From Parafilimonas sp. (GTDB lineage: Bacteria; Bacteroidota; Bacteroidia; Chitinophagales; Chitinophagaceae), in NCBI GenBank assembly GCA_025927795.1, contig JAICKT010000148.1:1-10110 (forward strand): 10,110 nucleotides of DNA, read 5' to 3'. How positions within the stretch are numbered: the first letter of the stretch is position 1; each line of letters opens with the position of its first letter. Below the pieces are notes generated by a model. That model did no database searches. It was not told the origin of the DNA and saw nothing but the letters and a program-made list of their open reading frames with translations. This document shows positions 1 through 5,854 of this stretch, piece after piece. The translations under genes and the position numbers were made by a program.

Positions 1-1436
1 AAGGTTTTATCATCGTATTTTTTTACTGCTGCCATTTTACTCAACAGTAAAATACTGCTTAAAGAGCTTCCTACTTCATCATGCAAATCTGCAGCAAGCT
101 GGTTACGCACTTTTACTTCTTTTAATTGTTGCTTTATGCGGTTACGGTTTAAAAAAACTATTAAAAGCATGATGCTGAATACAACACTTATTACAGCAAA
201 CCATGTGATGATGTGCTGCCTTGCAATTTCTTCTTTATCCAGCTTTGCTTTTGCATGTAATAAGTCAATCGTCCTGTCACGCTTTTCAGTTTCATACAAG
301 GCAAACATTTTTGCAATTGAATCTGTCCTGTTGTTCCTGTCTAAACTGTCTTTATATTTTAATGTGATAATATTATAGTTATAAGCCTGCCTGTAATTGC
401 CAAGGCTTTCATATAATTTGCTCAATAGCTGGGCGCTGTTGTACGCATACTTTATATCGTTCAGTGAATCGAAATAATGAAATGCTTCGGTAAGATAATT
501 TTCAGCAGTTTGATAATCTTTTTTTGCACTTAAAATACCACCAAGATTCATTTTAGCATATTCAATATAACCCGGGCTTTTTATTTTTTTAAACCCACGC
601 AGCGCAATATTGTAGTAGAAGTAAGCCGAATCAATACAGTAAGAACAATTAAAACTGACCGATTTTTTTTGAAAGCATTCTCCCAGGTTATCTGCCCCAA
701 TGGCCACGCCTTCAGTATCTTTTAATTGCGAGGAAACAGCAAAACCAATACGGTAATAATACAATGCAGAATCAAAATTCGTTTGTTGCATCAGCAGGTA
801 GCCGAGCGCCGAATAGCAGGAGCCGAGTTGCTCAGTTTTATCGAGCTTTTTTATAGTGGCGATGGCAGAAAAAATGTACTGCTTGCCCTGCTCATACATT
901 TGCATGTCGCCATAAGTAGAACCCATCGTCAAATCAACTGCCGATAACACGAGTTCGTCATTTTCAACCAGTGGTCTTGCGCGTTTTAAACAATCGATCA
1001 GCTTTGTATACTCTTCGCCATCCTGGTAAGCATAACTAAGATTTACCAGCGCCCTGCCTTCAAAAGAAGGCATATTAATTTTATGGCCGATGTCAGCTGC
1101 TTTTAATAAATAATATTCTGCAGAATCCCTGTTGCCCGAATAATAATAATCCCAGCCCAACGCCATGTAGGCAAAACCAAAACAGGTATCGTTTTTAAAT
1201 TGTGCAGACAGTTTTACTGCATGTTTTGCAAGCAGCATTGCTGAATCAATATTTGATGATGATAAATCGAGTGAACGCACCTCGAGTGCTTCCACTTTTT
1301 TAACGCTTGCGCTTGCCTTGTGCTTATACTGTATTGCATTGTTTGTTTTTTGACTATAAGAAACAGAGTAAATTAAACAACATAACAAACAGCATATGCT
1401 GTAAAAGCAGGTTTGAATTTTTGACGTAAGCAGCAA
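1..1436 (-). CDS. TPR-containing sensor histidine kinase, C-terminus cut by left window edge
   Basis: The minus strand is open without a stop from the left edge to about 1454. About 478 residues are present. In order: a hydrophobic, cysteine-rich N-terminus resembling a signal peptide (about residues 10-28, ending SYSQ); several helical repeats with TPR character (for example NFDSALYYYRIG and DYQTAENYLTEAF); a charged linker; one membrane helix (about 409-430, starting IITWFAVISVV); and the start of a HisKA_3-type dimerisation domain with LAADLHDEVGSSLSSI, where His452 (codon 81-83) is the likely phosphorylated residue. The HATPase domain would lie beyond the window. This layout is common for Bacteroidota kinases of the LytS/NarX-like group, which usually pair with a LuxR- or LytTR-type regulator; the partner is not visible here. 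No ATG lies upstream of the signal peptide in this frame. I chose the TTG at 1436-1434 because it puts a normal signal peptide at the start; this is uncertain. It is divergent from the M23 gene. Signal and ligand are unknown. Confidence 0.88.
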   Translation of the reverse strand, partial: MLLTSKIQTCFYSICCLLCCLIYSVSYSQKTNNAIQYKHKASASVKKVEALEVRSLDLSSSNIDSAMLLAKHAVKLSAQFKNDTCFGFAYMALGWDYYYSGNRDSAEYYLLKAADIGHKINMPSFEGRALVNLSYAYQDGEEYTKLIDCLKRARPLVENDELVLSAVDLTMGSTYGDMQMYEQGKQYIFSAIATIKKLDKTEQLGSCYSALGYLLMQQTNFDSALYYYRIGFAVSSQLKDTEGVAIGADNLGECFQKKSVSFNCSYCIDSAYFYYNIALRGFKKIKSPGYIEYAKMNLGGILSAKKDYQTAENYLTEAFHYFDSLNDIKYAYNSAQLLSKLYESLGNYRQAYNYNIITLKYKDSLDRNNRTDSIAKMFALYETEKRDRTIDLLHAKAKLDKEEIARQHIITWFAVISVVFSIMLLIVFLNRNRIKQQLKEVKVRNQLAADLHDEVGSSLSSILLLSKMAAVKKYDDKT

Positions 1437-1563
1437 AGTGATTTTTATTATGATTGAATGTATTAATAATTGCTGACACTGTTTACAACGCACACTCAAT
1501 TTCCGAAATGCTTAAGCGAAGTTCCTGCTAATCGCTTTTATAACCTACCCCCCTTATTCGGGA

Positions 1564-1594
1564 TTGCAGGCACAGGCAGGTAAAAATATTTTTG
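1564..1594 (+). promoter_or_regulatory. Bacteroidota-type promoter of the M23 peptidase gene
   Basis: The sequence TATTTTTG at 1587-1594 matches the Bacteroidota -7 consensus TAnnTTTG exactly, and a TTG at 1564-1566 sits 20 bases upstream as a possible -33 element. Transcription would begin near 1600, leaving a leader of roughly 12 bases before the ATG at 1613. This also argues against using the in-frame TTG at 1592, which lies inside the box. Inferred from consensus only; AT-rich DNA yields chance matches. Confidence 0.5.
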
Positions 1595-1612
1595 TCTTTC
1601 AAATTCAAAATC

Positions 1613-3685
1613 ATGAAACTAAAATTACTATTGCTGCAACTATTGTTTGCATGCCTCTTCATCACAAAAATTTCTGCACAGGATTTATATACAGGTGTGT
1701 GGCGTGCAGGCACAGATAATTACGCCTTATATGGAGGGCTGAACTGGAACGACTTTGTAAGTAAGTGGCAAACATTAGGCAGTCAAAACCTGCGCCTTGT
1801 AGATATTTCTACGTACCTGCAGAACGGGAAGCGGTACTACAACGGTGTATGGCGTGCAGGCACCGATGGCTACGCATTATACGGCGGTGTAGAGTGGGCT
1901 GATTTTGTTACCAAATGGCAGCAACTCGGAGCACAAAATTTAAGGCTGATTGATATTGAAACTTATACTTCAGGCAGCAAAAGATTGTATGTAGGTGTGT
2001 GGCGTGCCGGTACCGATGGTTATTACTTATATGGCGGGCTTAAATGGGATGATTTTGTAAGTAAATGGCAAACACTGGGAAGCCAAAATCAGCGATTAAT
2101 TGATGTGGCGAGCTATCTTCAAAATGGTACAAGATTATATACCGGTGTGTGGCGTGCAGGCACTGATGGATATGCATTATATAATGGTTTAGACTGGAAC
2201 AGTTTTACTGCAAAATGGCAGGAGCTGGCAAAACAAAATTTGCGGCTTATAAACATAAGCAGCTATATGCAAAACAATACGCGCTTATATCTTGGCGTAT
2301 GGCGCGCAGGTAAAGATGATTATGCTTTATGGAATGGAACTGACTGGGAAAGCACCATATCAAAATGGGCTGAATTAGGTAATGCAAAACTGCGGTTGAT
2401 TAATCTTGAAACGTATGAAACCACTTGTGATGCTTCATGCCTTAACCACGCCTTAATGCCTGATAATGCCGGCACAAGCTGGCGCGATGCATACGACTAT
2501 CATATTACATCAGGTAAATATCACTGCAATGGAACACCGGGCTCTTGTGACACAGGAAGATTTCATGCAACTTCTGTTGTTTACAGTTGGCCTAATTTAA
2601 AATTGAATGGTAATTACTACCTGCGCAATTCTGTTGTGTTTGGTGCAAAAGACCAGATCTTCACATTGCCTTTTAAAGATGCAGCAAGCAGTATGGGTCA
2701 TAATGGATGGAGATATAGTGATGGCACATGGCATCATGCAATTGATTATTACCGCAACGATAAAAATACATTCCAGGTAGTTGCTGCTGCTGCCGGCAGA
2801 GTAATTTATATAGGATGGGATTATTGGAGTGGTAATACTATGGTAATAAGCCATGATGTTGGCGGCAAAAAAGATGCTTACCGTACTATTTACATGCATC
2901 TGCAAAATGGTCCTTCAAACGATTGCAGCAAAGCATGGAGTATAAGTGTACCCAAAATTTATAATGCTGATGATAACACTAATCAAACTAATTATAAGCG
3001 TTACTTAAACGCTACCGGCTGTCCCGAAGATGCAAGCCAGCGCAATCCTGATGTACCGCATTGGGGCAAGAATTCACAAAAGATAGACATGAGCCTGCTG
3101 AATAAAACCGTTACTGCGGGCCAGGTTATAGGTTACTCAGGAAGTACAGGACCCGGCGGTTGCGGCAGCCTTGGTGGAAATGTTATTGTGAATACACATT
3201 TACATATCTTCTTTGCTTACAGAGATGCAACTGATGACCGGTGGTACTTCTTTGATCCTTATGGAATTTATTCTGAACCCTACTGTTATCCAACAGGTGT
3301 ACACGATGCGATAAACGGGCAATGCTCAAGATACCCGGTTGCCTGGAAAAATGGTAAGCCAAATTATGCTGCAAGTTCTTTTGCAGATGCAATGGAAACA
3401 TCATCATCAATTGTTGATAACGATGCAGGAATAAATAAGATTACAATTTCTCCTAATCCTTCTGTTGGCAACATAACCATTAAATATGCCAGCAGAGTGA
3501 ACGGAAAAATAAGTATTGTAATCTATGATAAGATAGGCCTTGCCGTGTCTAAGAAAGATGTTTATGCAGTGAAAGGCGACAATCATTATGACTTTAATTT
3601 AAGTAATAAAATTCCGGGGCTTTATTATGCAGAGATAGATGATGGTACGGGTTTACTGAGAAACAGTTTTATTATCGGCAGGTAG
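1613..3685 (+). CDS. Secreted M23 metallopeptidase with five BTRD1-like repeats and T9SS sorting domain
   Basis: This 690-residue protein is a predicted zinc endopeptidase of family M23 (lysostaphin/LytM type), which usually cuts peptidoglycan cross-bridges or glycine-rich peptides. Residues 1-22 are a signal peptide (cleavage likely ISA|QD). Residues 26-270 are five 50-residue repeats with YxGVWRAGTDxYALYGG, W..F..KWQ.L and LRLIDI, resembling bacterial tandem repeat domain 1 (BTRD1), known from polyglycine hydrolases. The catalytic domain (about 340-560) has H374xxxD378 (HHAID), H429 in YMHL, GQVIGYSGSTG at 503-513, and H529-L-H531, so the M23 zinc and catalytic set looks complete. About 70 residues with extra cysteines (C438, C470) are inserted between YMHL and GQVIG. 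Residues about 608-690 form a T9SS type A sorting domain beginning ITISPNPSVGN, so the protein is probably exported and may be attached to the cell surface. The start is the ATG at 1613; an in-frame TTG at 1592 would put charged residues ahead of the signal peptide. It has its own promoter and terminator, so is probably monocistronic. The substrate is unknown. Confidence 0.9.
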   Translation: MKLKLLLLQLLFACLFITKISAQDLYTGVWRAGTDNYALYGGLNWNDFVSKWQTLGSQNLRLVDISTYLQNGKRYYNGVWRAGTDGYALYGGVEWADFVTKWQQLGAQNLRLIDIETYTSGSKRLYVGVWRAGTDGYYLYGGLKWDDFVSKWQTLGSQNQRLIDVASYLQNGTRLYTGVWRAGTDGYALYNGLDWNSFTAKWQELAKQNLRLINISSYMQNNTRLYLGVWRAGKDDYALWNGTDWESTISKWAELGNAKLRLINLETYETTCDASCLNHALMPDNAGTSWRDAYDYHITSGKYHCNGTPGSCDTGRFHATSVVYSWPNLKLNGNYYLRNSVVFGAKDQIFTLPFKDAASSMGHNGWRYSDGTWHHAIDYYRNDKNTFQVVAAAAGRVIYIGWDYWSGNTMVISHDVGGKKDAYRTIYMHLQNGPSNDCSKAWSISVPKIYNADDNTNQTNYKRYLNATGCPEDASQRNPDVPHWGKNSQKIDMSLLNKTVTAGQVIGYSGSTGPGGCGSLGGNVIVNTHLHIFFAYRDATDDRWYFFDPYGIYSEPYCYPTGVHDAINGQCSRYPVAWKNGKPNYAASSFADAMETSSSIVDNDAGINKITISPNPSVGNITIKYASRVNGKISIVIYDKIGLAVSKKDVYAVKGDNHYDFNLSNKIPGLYYAEIDDGTGLLRNSFIIGR
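1688..2422 (+). repeat. Five in-frame 150-base tandem repeats inside the M23 gene
   Basis: The codons for GVWRAG recur at 1694, 1844, 1994, 2144 and 2294, exactly 150 bases apart, so each unit encodes 50 residues without any insertion or deletion. Copies 1 to 4 keep GTD after GVWRA and end LRL or QRL followed by a hydrophobic residue and D or N. Copy 5 is more diverged (GKDDYALWNGTDW) and lacks the phenylalanine in the W..F..KW motif. Many synonymous third-position differences show these are older duplications rather than a recent expansion. The array encodes the BTRD1-like region. Confidence 0.9.
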
Positions 3686-3714
3686 ATATCAGTCGTTGCA
3701 ACCTAAGAACACCG

Positions 3715-3745
3715 AAAGACAGGCTACAGTGCAGCCTGTCTTTTA
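3715..3745 (+). terminator. Intrinsic terminator after the M23 peptidase gene
   Basis: A perfect 11-base-pair stem (AAAGACAGGCT at 3715-3725 with AGCCTGTCTTT at 3733-3743) encloses a 7-base loop and runs straight into TTTTATTTA. It lies 29 bases after the TAG stop codon of the M23 gene. The T-run is short, but position, stem quality and A/T flanks fit a rho-independent terminator. Confidence 0.75.
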
Positions 3746-3855
3746 TTTAATAGAAGGCGTTTAGTTCTTTGCTTACTTATTTCAATTTATCTAACCTTTT
3801 TTTTATGGCGCAATATGGCATTCCCCATAAACCGTGTTAGGCATTCTGATTACGT

Positions 3856-3936
3856 TAACCGAAAAGTATTCTTCTTAAAATAGTAAGCTGTTATATTTAT
3901 TCAGCGTGTTCAGTGCGTTAGCCCGGACGAATGCGC
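3856..3936 (+). repeat. Intergenic repeat, copy A
   Basis: This 81-base unit begins TAACCGAAAAGTATTC and ends GGACGAATGCGC. It matches copy B except for one extra T before CAGCGTG and two substitutions in the GC-rich core. The core can form a stem of GTGCGTT with AATGCGC, counting two G-T pairs, around a 10-base loop. Similarity stops after ATGCGC, where copies B and C go on with GGAGCGTTCA. The first half is AT-rich and the second half GC-rich. Confidence 0.85.
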
Positions 3937-3947
3937 ACAAATCAACA

Positions 3948-4037
3948 TAACCGAAAAGTATTCTTCTTAAAATAGTAAGCTGTTATATTTATCAGCGTGT
4001 TCAGTGCGTTGGCCCGGGCGAATGCGCGGAGCGTTCA
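3948..4037 (+). repeat. Intergenic repeat, copy B
   Basis: The first 80 bases are nearly identical to copy A, starting 92 bases further on. It then continues with GGAGCGTTCA, which it shares with copy C. That tail lets GAATGC (4020-4025) pair with GCGTTC (4031-4036) around the loop GCGGA, using one G-T pair. The core carries the substitutions giving GGCCCGGGCG. It leads within eight bases into the overlapping inverted repeats at 4045-4082. Confidence 0.85.
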
Positions 4038-4044
4038 TGTCGTC

Positions 4045-4082
4045 CTTGATCTTTTGGTTCTTTTCGATCAAGCGAAAAGAAC
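4045..4082. other. Two overlapping, mutually exclusive inverted repeats
   Basis: GTTCTTTTCG (4057-4066) pairs perfectly with CGAAAAGAAC (4073-4082) around the loop ATCAAG. A second inverted repeat pairs CTTGATC (4045-4051) with GATCAAG (4066-4072), which takes up the loop and one stem base of the first. The two stems cannot form together, as in an attenuator or antiterminator. No T-run follows directly, so a terminator role is not clear. The element follows repeat copy B and may belong to the same repetitive unit. Confidence 0.6.
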
Positions 4083-4137
4083 AGGTAGAAATAATAATTT
4101 TTTGCTTTGCTCAAATCATAAGAAGAATTCTTTTTTT

Positions 4138-4207
4138 TAAATAGCAAGGTGCCATATTTAATCAGCGTGCAAAGTGCGTTAGCCCTAACGACTGCGCGGA
4201 GCGTTCA
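4138..4207 (+). repeat. Intergenic repeat, diverged copy C
   Basis: This copy keeps the block order of A and B: TAAATAG, an AT-rich spacer, ATCAGCGTG, AGTGCGTTAG, then TGCGCGGAGCGTTCA. It has several substitutions and lacks the TAACCGAAAAG start. In its core, CGTTAG and CTAACG form a 6-base-pair inverted repeat around two bases, a fold copies A and B cannot form fully, so its changes may keep a hairpin in a different register. It ends 87 bases before the AI-2E-family gene. Confidence 0.75.
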
Positions 4208-4265
4208 AATCCTCATGCAAAGTATGCGTTATGACGAGGAATTATTAGCTGATGGCTGCATTGAA

Positions 4266-4285
4266 TAATACTAATTTTAGTATTA
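4266..4285. promoter_or_regulatory. Palindrome just upstream of the AI-2E-family gene
   Basis: TAATACTAA (4266-4274) and TTAGTATTA (4277-4285) form a perfect 9-base-pair inverted repeat around two bases, ending 9 bases before the ATG at 4295. As DNA it could be an operator for a dimeric regulator; as RNA it could be a weak, AU-rich hairpin over the ribosome entry region. Its function is unknown, and chance is possible in AT-rich sequence. Confidence 0.4.
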
Positions 4286-4294
4286 AAAGATTCA

Positions 4295-5407
4295 ATGGCG
4301 AACATCAATAATGACAATTTATACAAGACCATTAGGAGAGCTTTAACCCACGCTGCTTTTCTGATTGTACTGCTTTGGTTATTGTTTAAGATAGTACATG
4401 TATTAATGCTTGTATTATTAGCAGTAATACTTGTATTGATAATAAATGTTCCGGTAGCATGGCTTGAAAAAAGGAAAATAAAAAGAGGGCTGGCATGCCT
4501 GATTGTGTTTGGCGCTATTGCAGTTTGCATTGCATTAATGTTTTGGCTGATCGTGCCCAAAATAAGTGTGCAGCTAACTGCACTCGTTAATAATTTACCG
4601 GTGTATGCAAACCAGTTATCGAAGAATATTTCATCATGGTTCAACAGTAATAACAAATTAAACACAGCTATAGAAGGTGAAGGCATTGAGCTTTCAAAAC
4701 TTATTCCTTCCCTGCCGAATATGCTGATAAGCGTAGGCAATTACTCGCTTTCTGTATTAAGCTCAGTGCTTGTATTTATTATATTCGTGAGCATGGTAGT
4801 GTATGCAGTGATTAACCCGCGCCCGCTGCTGCAATTCTATTTCTCATTTTTTGCACCGGCTAAACAGGAAAAGGCAAAAGACGCATTATACAATACATCT
4901 GCTATGCTGAACGGATGGATGAAATCGAACTTGATTGCCGGCAGTATAGAAGCGGTGTGTGTTACTGTTTTTCTCAGCATCATGAATGTTCCGGGTGCGT
5001 GGGTATGGGGTGCAATAACCTTCTTTGCTATACTGATACCAAAAATCGGGTTTTTTATTATGGCTGTTCCACCTGTATTGGTAGCATTGTCAATTAACCC
5101 GGTTACGGCATTATGGGTAACCATATTTTTTCTTGGGTTGGATGAAATAATGGGTGATTTTGTATTGCCGAGGATACGGTCAGCCACCATGAAATTACAT
5201 CCTGTATCAACCATCGTTGCTGTGTTGATAATGGGCTCAGCCTTTGGGCTGATAGGTGCTTTGCTGGCAACGCCGGTAACCGCTATTATAAAAGCTTATT
5301 ATGAAGCATTTTTTTCAGCACGTGTAAAAAGAGATAAGCAAATGAACAGCCGCATTGATGCGATTATATATCATTCAAACGATACAAAAACAACGGACAA
5401 TGAATAG
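4295..5407 (+). CDS. AI-2E/PerM-family multi-pass membrane transporter
   Basis: This 370-residue inner-membrane protein belongs to the AI-2E transporter family (PerM/YdiK/TqsA-like), of usual length. Hydrophobic segments lie at about residues 17-34, 36-53 and 65-88. An amphipathic extracytoplasmic-type stretch follows (about 89-145), then a helix near 150-172 and a cluster of helices from about 210 to the C-terminal part. The late segment LPRIRSATMKLHPVSTIV followed by GLIGALLATPVTAI is the typical family signature. Members have been linked to autoinducer-2 export, cation/proton antiport or other efflux, and the name does not establish autoinducer-2 as substrate; no lux genes are nearby. The ATG at 4295 is supported by the charged N-terminus ahead of the first helix and by the palindrome ending just before it. 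The C-terminus is short, polar and Asp/Thr-rich. It appears to be a single-gene unit, 163 bases from the next start. Confidence 0.88.
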   Translation: MANINNDNLYKTIRRALTHAAFLIVLLWLLFKIVHVLMLVLLAVILVLIINVPVAWLEKRKIKRGLACLIVFGAIAVCIALMFWLIVPKISVQLTALVNNLPVYANQLSKNISSWFNSNNKLNTAIEGEGIELSKLIPSLPNMLISVGNYSLSVLSSVLVFIIFVSMVVYAVINPRPLLQFYFSFFAPAKQEKAKDALYNTSAMLNGWMKSNLIAGSIEAVCVTVFLSIMNVPGAWVWGAITFFAILIPKIGFFIMAVPPVLVALSINPVTALWVTIFFLGLDEIMGDFVLPRIRSATMKLHPVSTIVAVLIMGSAFGLIGALLATPVTAIIKAYYEAFFSARVKRDKQMNSRIDAIIYHSNDTKTTDNE

Positions 5408-5436
5408 TTGACAATTGACAATGGAGCGTTGACAAT
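5408..5436 (+). repeat. Short TTGACAAT repeats directly after a stop codon
   Basis: TTGACAAT occurs at 5408, 5415 and 5429, the first directly abutting the TAG stop of the AI-2E-family gene. A related stretch (GGACAATTGACAG) directly follows the stop codon of the M90 peptidase gene at 6620. Strings of this kind are familiar between genes in Bacteroidota genomes. No function is known to me, and no strong hairpin is formed. Confidence 0.6.
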
Positions 5437-5494
5437 TGAAAAACGAATAGTAATATTCTGTGTTACGATATAAGGGCTTGCTCTTTTGTATGCA

Positions 5495-5510
5495 TCTGCA
5501 TTAATGCAGA
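5495..5510. promoter_or_regulatory. 16-base perfect palindrome upstream of the small DUF2158-like gene
   Basis: TCTGCATTAATGCAGA is a perfect palindrome with no spacer, ending 59 bases before the ATG at 5570. Symmetry of this size is typical of binding sites for dimeric regulators. No matching second copy was noticed near other genes here, and no clear TAnnTTTG box lies next to it. The operator role is inference. Confidence 0.4.
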
Positions 5511-5569
5511 ACATTAACACATAACAACTCCATTAACAAACTACCTTGTATTGTTTAAAACTTAAACCT

Positions 5570-5776
5570 ATGGAAGCAGTGAAGGTGGGAGATTTTGTAA
5601 AGCATAAAACAATTTCGTGGATGAATAATGAAAAGCCTTTTCGTGTGATAAGGATTGAAAACGGAAAAGCGTATTGTGAATACACGGGCAGCAATAGCAT
5701 ACAATATTTTCATGAGTTTGATATAAAGCAACTGCTGGTTATAGATAGACCACCTAACGTTGAAGACAGCATCTGA
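5570..5776 (+). CDS. Small DUF2158/YodC-like protein
   Basis: This 68-residue predicted cytosolic protein has no signal peptide or membrane segment. Its pattern, VKVGDFVKHKT at the start, then PFRVIRI, GKAYCEYTG, and a closing F...L, resembles the small DUF2158 (YodC-like) family, which is predicted to fold as an SH3-like barrel and has no established function. The resemblance is by eye and moderate. I start at the ATG at 5570; the frame is open upstream to a TTG at 5546, but the VGD motif near the N-terminus matches the family better with the ATG. It stands alone, with a 162-base leader containing TTGACAAT repeats and a 16-base palindrome, and 78 bases before the M90 peptidase gene. Confidence 0.7.
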   Translation: MEAVKVGDFVKHKTISWMNNEKPFRVIRIENGKAYCEYTGSNSIQYFHEFDIKQLLVIDRPPNVEDSI

Positions 5777-5816
5777 TTATGCGATTATCCGCAAGAACGA
5801 ATATTAATTGTGGGTG

Positions 5817-5844
5817 TTGAATGCTTATACGGTACGTAGATTTG
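5817..5844 (+). promoter_or_regulatory. Bacteroidota-type promoter of the M90 peptidase gene
   Basis: TAGATTTG at 5837-5844 matches the -7 consensus TAnnTTTG exactly, and TTG at 5817-5819 lies 17 bases upstream as the -33 element. The ATG is only 10 bases after the box, so the transcript would have a leader of a few bases at most. The call rests on consensus and position. Confidence 0.55.
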
Positions 5845-5854
5845 CTACTGCATT

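Larger units (their letters stand above)
3746..4294. other. 549-base intergenic region with repeats and no convincing gene
   Basis: No plausible protein gene was found on either strand. The longest suggestive frames are tiny (3805-3840 plus, 3803-3844 minus) and are not supported. The region contains three copies of an intergenic repeat (3856-3936, 3948-4037, 4138-4207), a pair of overlapping inverted repeats (4045-4082), a short EcoRI-centred palindrome AAGAATTCTT (4123-4132), and a palindrome just before the next gene (4266-4285). The repeats have GC-rich cores, unlike the surrounding DNA. The region could hold an untranslated RNA or simply be a landing place for a mobile repeat family. Confidence 0.7.

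Noticed and set aside
136..947. Open frames on the plus strand at 136-378 and 726-947
   Set aside because: They lie antisense to the histidine kinase gene, whose minus-strand frame gives a coherent TPR, membrane and HisKA_3 protein; the plus-strand peptides look like chance.
1511..1537. AAGCGA and TCGCTT inverted repeat between the divergent genes
   Set aside because: Six base pairs with a 12-base loop is weak and unsupported by position relative to either promoter.
1688..2422. Regular repeats considered as a CRISPR array
   Set aside because: The repeats have a 150-base period, are in frame, differ mainly at synonymous sites and encode a protein domain; there are no short repeats separated by unique spacers.
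3803..3844. Tiny frames of 11 and 13 codons on opposite strands upstream of the repeats
   Set aside because: They are too short to judge, show no ribosome binding signal and are not repeated in the other repeat copies.
4138..4230. Integron attC-like site (TAACG and GCGTTAG motifs)
   Set aside because: The core boxes do not match RYYYAAC and GTTRRRY with the expected spacing, and there is no integrase or cassette-like gene array.
4295..5407. A quorum-sensing assignment from the AI-2E family name
   Set aside because: Family members transport different things, no lux genes are nearby, and nothing in the sequence identifies autoinducer-2 as the substrate.
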